NCBI RefSeq assembly: GCF_023053635.1
Contig: NC_086173.1
Coordinates: 144,059,197 to 144,123,196 of the forward strand
Source of the DNA: Elgaria multicarinata webbii
Lineage: Eukaryota; Chordata; Lepidosauria; Squamata; Anguidae
Length of the DNA stretch: 64,000 bases
Direction: 5' to 3'
Under the pieces are notes generated by a model. It was not told the DNA's origin. It saw only the letters and a program-made list of their open reading frames with translations, and searched no databases. The translations under genes were made by a program, and so were the position numbers. Shown here in pieces: positions 22,840-33,876 of this stretch (the first letter of the stretch is position 1; each line of letters starts with the position of its first letter).

Positions 22840-23531
22840 TTTGAGCCTCCGCCTCCTCCTCCTCCGCCTCCTCTTGGGGATGATGAGTCGTTAAGCTCCT
22901 TCCCGGGGAGGCAAGAGAGGGAGGGGAAGGGAACACACGTGCCTCCTCCGCCTTGCTCCCAGTTCCACCGCTCGGGCGCATGCGGGCAAGCGCTTGCCCC
23001 CGCCCCTCCGGTGACCCGCTTGCCTGGGCGCATGTGCGCAGCGAGTCCCGCTCCTCCCTCCCTCCCTCCCTCCGTAGGCTGCTTGGGCGAAGCTTCCTCC
23101 TCCTCCTTTTCTTGCCTCCCGCTCCTGCTGCTCGGCATTCGCTCGCGCACGCGCTTTCCGCCGCGAGCGCGAGCTTGGGCCAAGCGAGCAAGGAGGCAGG
23201 CGAGCGAGCGAGCGAGCGAGCGGACAGGAGCAAAGAGGCGGCGGCAGCGGCGGCAGCCAAGATGGAGTCGCGGCTGGAGCTGCAGCGAGCGAGCCGGCGC
23301 GTCTTCTAGGGCCCCCTGCCCGCCGCCTCCCCCCCCTGCCCGTGTGCCCCATGGCCTGGCCTCCCGCCGGGGCCCCCTTGGGTTTACCCTCGGCCGGCGC
23401 CGGCGCCGCGGGGCTCCCGGGGCCCTTCGCCCCGCGCCAGTGAGGAGCAGGCGCCGGTGCCGCCGCCCGCGCCGGGGCGCCGCTCTCCGTGTGTCTCGGC
23501 CGGGGCCCCGCGCTCGGAGCCGCCCGGCAGG
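22840..23531 (+). promoter_or_regulatory. LHFPL4: LHFPL4 CpG-island promoter and 5' UTR
   Basis: Strongly CpG-rich DNA runs from about 22840 through the coding exon to about 23900. It includes pyrimidine triplet runs (CCT/CCG, 22850-22873), GC boxes, and a (GAGC)n run at 23201-23222. No TATA box was seen. Most of it is probably promoter and 5' UTR of LHFPL4; the transcription start is unknown. The long open frames on both strands here follow from the high GC content and are not thought to be genes. Confidence 0.7.
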
Positions 23532-23937
23532 ATGCTCCCGTCGCAGGAGGCCTCCAAGCTGTACCATGACAACTACATGCGGAACTCGCGGGCCATCGGC
23601 GTGCTCTGGGCCATCTTCACCATCTGCTTCGCCATCATCAACGTGGTGGTCTTCATCCAGCCCTACTGGATCGGCGACAGCGTCAGCACGCCCAAGCCGG
23701 GCTACTTCGGCCTCTTCCACTACTGCGTGGGCAACGAGGGCAACAACCGCGAGCTCACCTGCCACGGCTCCTTCGCCGACTTCCGCAGCATCCCCTCGGG
23801 CGCCTTCAAGGCGGCCTCCTTCTTCGTGCTGCTCTCCATGGTGCTGATCCTGGGCTGCATCACTTGCTTCGCCCTCTTCTTCTTTTGCAACACAGCCACG
23901 GTCTACAAGATCTGTGCCTGGATGCAGCTACTGGCAG
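23532..23937 (+). CDS. LHFPL4: LHFPL4 first coding exon (partial gene)
   Basis: This exon encodes residues 1-135 of LHFPL tetraspan subfamily member 4 (GARLH4), a plasma-membrane protein that binds GABA-A receptors and neuroligin-2 at inhibitory synapses. The start [12 protein letters not shown] matches mammalian LHFPL4 rather than LHFPL3 (MLPAAQEAAKLYH). Visible parts are a first membrane segment (about residues 22-43), a claudin-like extracellular signature (W46, G60-L61-F62, C65, C77), and a second membrane segment (about 97-119) followed by [20 protein letters not shown]. The exon ends CTGGCAG|GTAGGA in phase 1, where the mammalian protein continues into an Ala codon. The ATG has A at -3 and no in-frame ATG lies upstream. 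The two remaining membrane segments and the C-terminus lie on later exons not seen here. About six substitutions in the first loop separate it from human. Confidence 0.93.
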
Positions 23938-26125
23938 GTAGGAGGACCGGCCAGATTCCTCTGCCCATAACTCTCCCCTCTCCACAAAGCCAAGTATCCC
24001 CTCACCTTCCCACCTACCCTCCCCAAAAGCAACTACAGGAAAGGGAGGAGGTAAAATGGGAAAGAGCCGAAATGGGGAGCAAAATGCAGAAGGGTTGCAT
24101 AGGAGCCAAGAGAGATGGGCTTGGTTAGCCAGGAGTTTGTATTGATCGGGCTATTCGCTAAAGGAGGAAGGTCTTGGGTAACATGGACATTCAGCTGTAT
24201 GGGGGTGAGGGAGAAGGGAAGGCACTCCCCTACACACAGGGGACTAAACTATTTTGGAGGGTTTGATCATTGCATTTTCATGTAACAGGGGTACCAAATT
24301 CTCTGGAGCAGGAGGAGGCCTAACAGGGGAAGCAGGTTCAAAAGCCTTTCTTGACTGGGGCCATGTATATAGTGTGTCTCTCAGGGTACCAAATATGGAA
24401 GGTTTAATGGGAGCTCTTAAGGTAACAACCACAAGGAACTGCCCACTGGATTAAATCCTCTAGATATAGATAGACCGTTTCTCTGAAAAAATGAAGAGTG
24501 ACCGCTCCAGTTTGGCCTGGTCTAAGTAGTAAGTATTGGAGCAAAATTGGCTGACTAGACTGGAGGATGTCTTGGGTAGGGGTGTGTGTGTGCACATGCA
24601 CACACGATGGGGTGGAACATTACCTACCTTTTGGTGGTTCTCAGTCTGCTATAGGAATTTGAGTGTAGTTTCATCTGAGGATGGGGAGGGGGCAGGGAGT
24701 GAGGGAGGAAGGAAGTCAATACCTCTCCCCAGGGCTCAAATAAATTACTGAGAACTGTCTTCAGCTTAAATAGAAAATTCCTTTGACTTTAATTTTAAAT
24801 GCTTCCAAGATTTAACGATTTAAAATGAGCTCAGAGACCAAATCCTCACCACAAGGGCCCGGACACATAATCCTGGGGACTGGTCAAACAGCCTACTGCC
24901 TCTATGTCTCTCTGTCCATGGTGCTGAAGGGGCTAAACTGAACACAGCGGACAGGACTGTGCATAGTGTTGATTGGTTGCAATGCCTGGGAAGGAGAAGC
25001 CAGCATCCTAACAAAAAGACATGGACTCACTTTTTCTGGGTGGATAGGGCAGACCTGGGGTTAGGTGTTAGGAGCATGAAAATGGTAGCACTTGAAAATT
25101 GCTGTCCTGAACCAGGAGGGATTTTGGTAGGTATAGAATGAAAATGGGGACAAGAAAGGTATCTCCCCTTCAAAATGGAGGTAGGAAGGCTGTCCCCTCC
25201 TCATACAAACTCTGGGCTCAGGTCCAGCTGCTGGACCCAGCCTAAGGAGGAAAGACTTGAATCTCAAATGAGCCAAGCTGCCTAGCTCAGCACTGAGGGA
25301 AGAGGTGGTGATTTAATGTATGTTTAGCAGAAAGGAGGCTGTTCAAAGAGAGCCATTGAGTCTGTTGGGGTTAAAAATTATGGCTTTGTTAAATCTGGCA
25401 ATGGGCCAATGGTGGCCAGGGCTTGTCTCCTTATGATGGAGAGAGGCGTTTTCTCCGGCGTCTCCAGCCAAGCACAGTGATCCTGGTGTGTATTCCTTGT
25501 ACGGTAGACCTTCTATCCCATGAAGGAGTTGTGGACAGGTACAATGCACAGTCAGAGAAGACAGGACCATGAATGTATCAGAGGTTAGCTGCTGCTGCTG
25601 CTGCTAGAGTTCCTCAAAGGGCCATAAAGCTAGGCTTAGCCCTGCTTGGATAGGGCACATGTGGAGAAGCAGTTGATCATCTGCCTTCCCATCTGTGCTA
25701 AATGTGGGGAGGTGTTGGAGGTATTATAACTTAAAGAGGCTGATGGAACAATTCGACCTCTTCCAGGAACAGAGGGGGGATCCAAGGCTCTTGCACAATG
25801 GCCCTTCCTATCTGTACTCCTCTCTGAACTTGGAGTGAACTTGGTTACAGATTCATAAACCAGAATCCCAGCACTACAGCCTCCATGTACCCTACTTAGG
25901 GCCAAATTATCTGATGTGATAGGAGGCTTAGGATGGCAGTGAGGTTGGAGGTCCTGTAAGCTCTTAGAAGAAAAATCACCTGGGTTGGTGCTTTCTACAT
26001 GGCAACACAGCTGAAGTGATTTTTTAAATATTTTTTTTTCAAAAATGGGGGATTAAAGTTTTCTGCCTTTCTTGCTCCCAGCAGTCCTAGGACAACTCCA
26101 GGTGAAACCTGAAACCATCACATCA

Positions 26126-26515
26126 CCTTCTAGAGCAGGGGGATTGAACATCTTTCAGCCTGAAAGCCAAATTTCCATTTTGGAAAAGCTCTCTGCAGGG
26201 GTGGGGTGAGAGCTGCTGTCCAGTGGTCGGTGGGGCAAAGGCAAAATGGGTGGAAACAAAGGCAAAAACAGCAGGGCCAAAATATCCCAAATATCAACCT
26301 GTTTTGCTTAAAGATTTTCCTGCCAGTAACTAAAGGCATTTCAAACTTTTAGAATGGGGAAAAACACACCAAAACCACGAAACCATCAGTGATTGGAGGA
26401 AATGGATGGGACTAGAAGAAGGGCCATTTTGGTGTGTGTGTGTGGGGGGGGGGAATCATGGAGGGCTGGACTGGGATCCCATGAGGGCTAGATTTGGTCT
26501 CCACACCTGCACCTC
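26126..26515 (+). mobile_element. hAT-like element, family I
   Basis: The longest family I copy here: CATCTTTCAGCCTGAAAGCC at the left, AACCACGAAACCATCAGTGA inside, GGCTAGATTTGGTCTCCACA at the right. A poly-G run lies at 26444-26452. Confidence 0.5.
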
Positions 26516-26888
26516 TGTGCTACAGCCTAATTTGAATGTCTGCAGACCCCCTCCTTTCCCAATCCATCTTGACACTGGGATCATGCAGACAACATGACTT
26601 CAACATCAAGTCAGCCTCTTCCTTATTTCCTCCTCCATCTGCTCCTTCCAATATCTTGCCTGGTGAAGGAATCTGGCAATCTTGAAAGCTTTAGTAAGTC
26701 CAATAAAGGTATTACACTGATAAGGACTTTGTAATTTTTCTAATGGCCAATGTGGCTAGCTTTTTTTTTGTAATGATGTTCCAGTTGCCCTTGGTGGGCA
26801 AGAAGAAGTCATGGCTGGAATTAGAGCACCGAAAGGCTTCCAGATGAGTGCATTGTACTCAGAAGCAGCTTCTGACATGGCAGATAGA

Positions 26889-27142
26889 GGTGTAATCTAC
26901 ACCAAGCAGGACATTGTACTATGAAAATGGTCTGAAAGCAGTATATAAAAGGCAGGAGCCACACCAAGCAGGATATTGCACTATGAAAGCGGTATATGGT
27001 ATGTGTCTTATGGTCTACAACAGTTGTCAGTGCACTTCAATACCGCTATAAAACAGTAGTGTGGCTCCTGCCTCTTATATACTGCTTTCATACCACTTTC
27101 ATAGTGCAATATCCTGCTTGGTGTAGATTAAGCCAGAATATG
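26889..27142. mobile_element. Foldback element, family D
   Basis: The left arm is AATCTACACCAAGCAGGACA and the right arm, read in reverse, AATCTACACCAAGCAGGATA, each followed by a region with AAAGCAGTATATAAnAGGCA. The related 35466-36078 copy carries a different element inside it. Confidence 0.65.
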
Positions 27143-28252
27143 TCTCTTGGTGGATTGTTGCCTGATTCCTCTAATAAACTAAACCCCCAAACCAACTCTA
27201 TTCTTCCAAGCCACTATAGTGCAGAATAAAACTCAGAAATGAAAATTACTCAATTCAGCTGCTAAAGAATTAGCTTAGCAGGGAAGGGGCAAAAGGCTGG
27301 AACTTGTTAAGGGCACAGATCAAAGAAGCCCTGAAAAATCCTGGCATGCCAGAAGTAAAATTGTCAGCAGATAAGGGCTCTTTTTAGCCCATTAACTGTC
27401 TTGTTCTAACCAATTAAGAGATTAATGAGCCAATGACAGTTAATAAAACAGTTCTACAATGGAGGCGATATTTTCAGGATATTTACCAAAGGTGGCCATT
27501 TATCTTGGCTAAATAGCATGGTCACACTATTTGATTTTGATTTTTGATTTTTTTGAGGAAAGAAAATGTCATCTTGAGTGCATTACATGAACTGCGATAT
27601 GCTTACACAGACAGTTTGCAATTGATGCCACTGGCACCAAAGAATCATTTCACAAAGCTCTGTCTTATTTCGGATAAATTACTCAACTAAACATGCCGAT
27701 TTAACTGATTTATGAGGTAACTATCCAGCTCATCAGAAGGTAAACACAGCCTGAGCATTTTGGTAGTTGAGAAGCTCTGAAGCCCCTTTTAGCACAGGCA
27801 TGAATGAAGATAGGGCTGGTGCAGGGCAAAATGACTGTGGAGAACACAGCATGAAGCGAAAGTCCTGGAACAAGTTGAGTCAAACCTGGGATGATCACCA
27901 GAGACAAAATGTTCATCCTTTTCATCTTCTGCCTTAGACATCCACATTCTATTCCAAGGCAACACAGACATTATCCTCAAAGTAAAATATACAGATAAAA
28001 ATGCAGGAAAAATTAGGAATTGGGATCTCCTCACTCTCAAAGGGTGCTACCTCTCTCTCTCTCCCCCCCCCCCAAATTACCTAGAGTCAAAGGAGGAGGG
28101 CAAAGGGAGTTAGAGATAAGGGGTCTGAAGTTTTAGCCTGCCATCCTTTGCTTCTTTCCCAAATTGGCCCTCCCAAAAACCCTGGTTGTTCACCACAGAC
28201 GTCCATTTTTATTCCGGGCTCAGTATTTGAGATACTACAGAATCTAGAATAA

Positions 28253-28558
28253 CTAATTTAAAGGATATGTTGCCATGGGTGCTAGTAGTCCTGCTCCATT
28301 CCTGCTTTTTTACTCCTCAGTCCCCTCACCTCAGAGGGGCTTATGGACAATGCAAACGTGGCTCATGATACAGTGAATCTCCCCTCCGAAAGTTGCGTGT
28401 AGCATGGGTCCACCACCACCCCATGTGCATCCTGTTTTGCCACCTCTGTCACCTTCACCTTCCCCACTTCAGTATAAAACAAAAATGAGCAAAATCTATC
28501 TCGTAGATATCGAGTAATAAGCCCTACACTACTATATTCTTATACAGATTTTCCCTGC
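28253..28558 (-). mobile_element. Non-autonomous Helitron, 306 bp
   Basis: On the minus strand it starts TCTGTATAAGAATATAG after a host A and ends ...CCATGGCAACATATCC, TTTAAATTAG before a host T. It shares both ends with the 43374-44548 element, including GATTTTGCTCATTTTT near the 5' end. The 3' CTAG has decayed to TTAG and the hairpin is imperfect. There is no coding sequence. Confidence 0.65.
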
Positions 28559-28662
28559 GCATAATGCAAAAACAGTTATATGGGTAAATGAAAAATAGCA
28601 GACAGAGGGAAGAACAGAGGTCATATCTGATGGGCCAGCTTTACCATTACACATAGACTTGG

Positions 28663-29466
28663 TTTACATGATAATTTTCAGCCACGGTGGGTTATATAAG
28701 CCACTCTATAACCTATTCCATAACCCAACTCTTGCTCGTAGGTTGATGTGTTGTCCAAACGTGGTGATGGTGGGTTGTTGGTGTGGTTAACAAATCACCC
28801 ACAAACCTAAAATGAGCCATGTCTTCTGGGTGGTTTGTTAACCACACCAACAATCCACCCTTGCCAGGTTTGGACGACTCAACAACCTACAAGCTGGGGC
28901 TGGGTTATGAAATGGGTCCTTATGGGTGCTTATTTATTTATTTATTTATTTATTACATGTATATACTGCCCCACAGCTGAAGCTCTCTGGGCGGTTCACA
29001 AAAGTTAAAACAGTAAACATTAAAAAGTATACAAAATTTAAAAAACCATCAGAAACATAAAAACAACAGTATAAAAACACAGTATCCATTTATAAAACAA
29101 CAGTTCTGGGGTCCGTTAAAAAACAAACTTAGCGTTGTTAAATGCTGTTAAATGCCTGGGAGAAGAGAAAAGTCTTGACCTGGCGCCTGAAAGATAACAG
29201 TGTTGGTGCCAGGCGAGCTTCATCGGGGAGATAATTCCACAGTCGGGGGGCCATCACTGAAAAGGCCCTCTCCCTTGTTGCCATCCTCCAAGCTTCCCTC
29301 GGAGTAGGCACTGGGAGGAGGATTTTAGACGTTGAGCGCAGTGTACGGGTAGGTTCATGTCGAGAGAAGCGTTCCATCAGGTATTGCGGACCCAAGCCAT
29401 GTGGTGCAAACCACAGTGGCTTATTTAAGCCACCGTGGCTGAAAATGTGCATGTGAACTCACCCAG
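28663..29466. mobile_element. Foldback element, family F, split by L2
   Basis: The outer arms match in reverse (ATTTTCAGCCACGGTGG at the left; CCACCGTGGCTGAAAAT at the right). Inner arms TGGTGTGGTTAACAAATCAC and GGTTTGTTAACCACACCA also pair. The right half is interrupted at 28933-29400 by a minus-strand L2. Confidence 0.65.
28933..29400 (-). mobile_element. L2 LINE 3' end
   Basis: The minus-strand ORF end reads VPTPREAWRMATRERAFSV, APRLWNYLPDEARLAPTLLS, FRRQVKTFLFSQAFN, then a 3' UTR with CCGCCCAGAGAGCTTCAGCT and a (TAAA)n tail at 28933-28963. It is 5'-truncated. Confidence 0.8.
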
Positions 29467-29740
29467 GGTGAGGTGGCTGCCTCAGACTCATGAAAGAGCA
29501 GCAAATCTTTAGTTATTTAATGTATTGTTGTTGTTGTATTTTTGCTGCCATGGGGGGTGCTTGTGGGATTTTTTGCATCAGATCCCAAAATAATGTGACC
29601 AATCTTGAATAATGTGTTTCTTTATTTGCGGGTGGGGTCATTTTCTGCCTTACCTCAAGCAGCAAAATGGCTTGGGCTAGTCCTGACTTGTAGGTAATCA
29701 CTCCAAGAAAATTCTATCCACCCCTCCTAAACACCTGTAC

Positions 29741-30060
29741 TAGGGTGACCATATGAAAAGGAGGACAGGGCTCCTGTATCTTTAACAGTTGCATAGAAAA
29801 GGGAATTTCAGCAGGTGTCATTTGTACATATGGAGAACCTGGTGAAATTCCCTGTTCATCACAAAACTTAAAGCTGCAGGCGCTATACAAGAGTGACCAG
29901 ATTTAAAAGAGGGCAGGGCACCTGCAGCTTTAACTGTTGTGATGAAGAGGGAATTTCACCAGGTGCTGCATGCATACAAATAGCACCTGCTGAAATTCCC
30001 TTTTCAATACAACTGTTAAAGATACAGGAGCCCTGTCCTCCTTTCCACATGGTCACCCTA
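29741..30060. mobile_element. hAT-like foldback element, family B
   Basis: This 320-bp copy has both ends intact: TAGGGTGACCATATG at the left and CATGGTCACCCTA at the right. Arms of about 150 bp (AGGACAGGGCTCCTGTATCT … CAGGTGTCATTTGTA) pair with their reverse complement around a short spacer (GAGTGACCAGAT…). No matching target duplication is visible at this copy. Confidence 0.75.
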
Positions 30061-30509
30061 AATATAAGAAATTAAGTGTGTCTGTGCATGATGGGGAGAG
30101 GAAAAGGAAGGGTGGCATTTGCAGAACACTTCCAGTTTCACATTCTCACCTCTTGCATTTTGAGTTGCTCTTGCCGTTGCTTCCCTAGTTAGTTGATTCC
30201 TCCTGTGCATTTTTAACCAAAGCCAATTGTGGAACCTGTCTTTTTAAAAAGGAAAAAAAGGCTGCAATCAGTATCATGATGTCCGCAGAGAGATGCACAG
30301 CTTTGCCTTATTCACCAGTATTAAAGAGGTTTCACCGTATAGCTCAGCAGCAGTTGGTGGCAGAAGCCTAAAAGCTGGGAGTGTCAGTTGCTGGAGGGGA
30401 AAGCAAGGGAGCATCTTTATTTACTTATTCAATTTAGATCCCATCTTTCCACCCAAAATGGCACTTGAATAACAATAATCAATACTACAGATTCAAATTA
30501 TTATTCCTG

Positions 30510-30639
30510 CAGTTCCCAACTTTGAGTCCCCAAATGTTGTTAGATTACAACTGACATCACCCCTGCTCATGGACTGTGCTGGTTGGGCTGATGGGAGTTG
30601 TAATCCAACAACATCTGGGTACACAAGGTTGGGAACCAC
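30510..30639. mobile_element. hAT foldback MITE, family A variant
   Basis: Arms CAGTTCCCAACTTTG, CAAATGTTGTTAGATTACAA and their reverse (TTGTAATCCAACAACATCTG, AAGGTTGGGAACCAC). Confidence 0.6.
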
Positions 30640-31137
30640 TAGTTGACTTTACCCTTCTTGCTCTCTAACCTTTCTGCTGCTTAAGTCTGCTGAGCTCTGC
30701 AAAATCCCTACCCAATGATAAAGAATTTTGACATGGAAATGCAGCCCAAAAACAACAATCCAAAACTGGGCAACACAGATCCTTGGGAAGGGATCCAGCT
30801 GCTGTGAGTAGCAAAAGCATAAAGACCTGTAGCAATTTAGGTTAAAGCAGGGCTTGTGTTACCCTCTGAGGTTTCCAGGGATAGACAAGAAGGATGCTTG
30901 TGTTTGAATAACTAATACTTATAGCACTTGCACTTTATAGTACTTTTCTCACTTTAAAGCACTTGGATTTTAAGATCTGGATGGTTTAATTCTTTTTTTC
31001 TCATTTAACTATTATTCGTGCCAGCTTTGGAGGTATAGGCAAAGGCTCTGTTGGTTTTTTGGTTGACTGGTTGTGTGTTGATGGTTTTATTGTATTCAAT
31101 TATATATTCATGATTGAGTCATGTTAGTAATGTCATA

Positions 31138-31335
31138 TATGTGGCGGTGGCTCCAATTTTACTGGGGCTGTGAATCCATTCTGGGTTTTACTCTGAATCA
31201 GCGAAAACTCAAAAGCAGCTATCCAAGGTGCTGGTCCTAATTTGGGGCTAGAGTTTGGCACCCTGGATAGCTGTTTTAGAGTTCTGCCTGAAACCCAGAA
31301 TGGATCCACAGCCCCACTGCAATCGGAGCCTCCTG
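31138..31335. mobile_element. Foldback element, family C
   Basis: Left arm: GGTGGCTCCAATTTTACTGG, GGCTGTGAATCCATTCTGGG. Right arm in reverse: GGAGGCTCCGATTGCAGTGG, GGCTGTGGATCCATTCTGGG. GCTATCCAAGGTGC/GCACCCTGGATAGC pair near the centre. Confidence 0.7.
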
Positions 31336-31400
31336 GTACTATGTTTTATATAGGTTGTTAACCTGCCCCTGGGCTCTTTGTGAGGAAGGTGGGATATAAA

Positions 31401-31521
31401 TCATAGAATCATAGTATCGTAGAGTTGGAAGGGGCCTATAAGGCCATTGAGTCCAACTCCCTGCTCAATACAGGAATCCACTTTAAAGCATCCCTGACAG
31501 ATGGTTGTGCAGCTGCCTCTG
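31401..31521 (-). mobile_element. CR1 LINE 3' end, short
   Basis: It starts TCATAGAATCATAG and continues GAGTTGGAAGGGGCCTATAA, the reversed CR1 3' end. An L2-like tail (GAGGAAGGTGGGATATAAA) precedes it at about 31340-31400. Confidence 0.75.
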
Positions 31522-32575
31522 GAATAAATAAAGACTTCTGTCCTTGGATGGCAAAGAGAAAGAAAGGGCCCCATGCCTCCATACATGTCTTTGTTTAGAA
31601 ACATAGTTCCAGCAGCGGGGTGGGGGGGACATAGCAGCATTTTGAAGGCATGAAATGGGATTCAAGGCTGTTTCACACTGGGGCCGGGAACAGCATTCCA
31701 GGCTGGAGAGCAGCTTCAATCCAAGTCCACGCTGTCTCTGTTTGAAAACACTTTAAGTCTTTGATGTCTAATTAGTGGCTAACAAATCAGGGAAGGCTCT
31801 AATTAGGGCTTCCCAGAAAACTCCAGCTGAAGAAGCAGTGCCTCCCCCACCCCACCCCCAAAGGAAGCCGGTTCTAATTAAGAGGAAAGAAGCTCCTGCA
31901 TTCCAGGTCGGGGGCGAAAGGCAGCCAGCTGCCCTCTCCCAAACACTCCGAACGGGGGATTCTTTTCCTTCACAAGATCCTCCCTGTTATGAAACTGGGC
32001 CCTGTAACACCCTCATCGTCAGGTGGACGGCCGGATCTCAGGCTTTCTCCCAAACCTGATCCTTCCAGAGCAGGGGTGGGCCTTTCAGCTGCAACCTCCA
32101 TCAGGCATTGCCAACATGGCCACAGATGGGAGACGGAGTCCAGCGACGTCTGAAGGGCTAGAGACTCCCCACCCCTGTCCCAGAGTGAGCAGATGGGAAA
32201 TGCGAGGCGAGGGTCCGGCCTTCTTCCTCCGCAGAAGACACTTGTCATTTTTAGTTGTGGGCCAGCAGGGACAAACACACAGAGGCAGAAGTAGCAGCTC
32301 GAGGAGATGCAGGAGGAGCAGTGAAGAGACCCCCGGCATATGCGCCTTTCGTATCCTATATCTTGGTGCGTTGATGAAGGGCGGCGGCCGCATTTCTCGC
32401 TAAACAGCTGTGAAACTACCTCAGTGCTGCTTGAGGCCCAGCTTGCTCAGGAATCACAGCCTTTGGTCTGCAAGGCATCCTGCCCAATGCCAGGCTGCTT
32501 GTTCAGGTCACTGGGGAATGGAGGAAAGGCACATAAGTATACAAAGGTTCTGCCAAGGGCCGCGTTCCCTCAGAG

Positions 32576-32705
32576 CAGCCTTCCTCAACCTGGGGCGCTC
32601 CAGATGTGTTGGACTGCATCTCCCAGAATGCCCCAGCCAGCTGGCTGGGGCATTCTGGGAGTTGTAGTCCAACACATCTGGAGCGCCCCAGGTTGAGGAA
32701 GGCTG
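32576..32705. mobile_element. hAT foldback MITE, family A, with perfect 8-bp target duplication
   Basis: The 130-bp element begins CAGCCTTCCTCAACCTGGGG and ends with the exact reverse complement. It is flanked by CCTCAGAG on both sides (32568-32575 and 32706-32713), the 8-bp duplication expected of hAT. The two arms are nearly identical, meeting at CCAGCCAGCTGGCTGG. Confidence 0.9.
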
Positions 32706-33011
32706 CCTCAGAGTAATCTGAGGTCTGTGGTGGGAAGTGCCAAGGCCAGTGGTGGGCAGGGCCAGAACCCAAAGTGGGTTTGTCACCCCTTTTCCCTCTC
32801 TTTCTCCCACCCCACTGTTTTCGTCTCCCTCTTCCGTCCCACTCAACAGGCTGCCAGGGGAGGGCGGATCGCTCTTATCAGAAATCTGAATTGATTGCAC
32901 ACAGAAGACTTTTGAAATTAGGCAGAGAGCCGTATGCGGCCTTAAGCTTAATTTCATGCAGCCCTAAGGCCACAGGTTGCCCAGCCCTGATACAAATAAA
33001 TGCATTTAAAA

Positions 33012-33195
33012 AAAATACATTTGGCAGAAGCTGTAGCCCAGTGTTGGGTCATGTGCTTTGCCTGCCTTGGACTCAGACTTTGGGGAGCCCAATGGCACAA
33101 TTGGGGGAGACACGTAGACAGCGCAAGACCACAGCCACTCAGAATAAATGCGGACTTGGAGGAGTGAATGATCTGACCCAGTGCAAGGCAGTTTT
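33012..33195 (+). mobile_element. tRNA-derived SINE, decayed
   Basis: A tRNA-like head (GAAGCTGTAGCCCAGTGTTG, CATGTGCTTTGCCTGCCTTG) and the family 3' end (GATCTGACCCAGTGCAAGGC). Confidence 0.45.
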
Positions 33196-33341
33196 TGGAA
33201 AAGCTATACACTCTGATCCAGAAGGAGCTCAGTGGTCTAGCACATGCCTCTCGCCACGGAGTTAATTATTATTGTTTTATTTATAATAGTATTTATTATT
33301 AACACCTTCCCATTTGAGAAGGCTGTGAGAATTTCGATTTA

Positions 33342-33462
33342 CAGGGGTGGGGGAATCTGTGGCTCCTCAGATGTCGTGGGACTCTAACTCCCATCAGCCC
33401 AGCTAGCATGGCCAATGAGACAGGATGATGGGAGTTCGAGGGCCACAAACGCCCCACCCGTG
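33342..33462. mobile_element. hAT foldback MITE, family A variant
   Basis: The left end CAGGGGTGGGGGAATCTGTG and right end GAGGGCCACAAACGCCCCAC are imperfect inverted repeats around ACTCCCATCAGCCCAG. Confidence 0.55.
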
Positions 33463-33759
33463 CAGTTTAGGGGCTGGATTCAACCTGTCCTGACTATAAT
33501 CGGTGTGTAAACCTTCTGTCTCTCTGATTTTTTAGTTGCTTTTATTTGCCGGCTGGCTATTCCTGTTCCCCCACCCCACCCCGATCTTGTGTTGCGTTTT
33601 TATCGTATTTTATTCTTTCTGTTGTTGTCCCCCTTGAACTGTACAAAGGAAAATGGGGTGTAGCCCTTTTAACAAAGAGAGCAAGCCAACCAATCTGCTT
33701 TGCATGCTCAATGTTCCCAGGTTCCGGGGACAGGTATGGTTGGAAAGGACTTCTCAGCC

Positions 33760-33876
33760 TGAGACTCCAGAGCAGCCTTTTCCCCAACCCGGCGCCCTCT
33801 ATAGCTGCTGGACTGCAGTCCAGCAGCTATGGAGGACGCTGCGTTGGGAGAAAGGCTGCTCTGGAGTGTGGCTGCC
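33760..33876. mobile_element. hAT foldback MITE, family A, palindrome extended into flank
   Basis: CAGCCTTTTCCCCAACCCGG and its partner TTGGGAGAAAGGCTG bound a palindrome centred on GCTGCTGGACTGCAGTCCAG. Here the flanks are inverted (ACTCCAGAG left, CTCTGGAGT right) instead of directly repeated. Confidence 0.65.

Noticed and set aside
22713-23847. Long open frames on both strands over the LHFPL4 CpG island (up to 374 codons)
   Set aside because: They overlap the true coding exon in other frames, are dominated by Arg, Pro, Ala and Ser as expected of GC-rich DNA, and match no family.
18639-28558. One 9.9-kb Helitron bounded by the 3' end at 18639 and the 5' end at 28558
   Set aside because: The 5' end at 28558 already has its own 3' end at 28253, and the interval contains LHFPL4 and many unrelated repeats.
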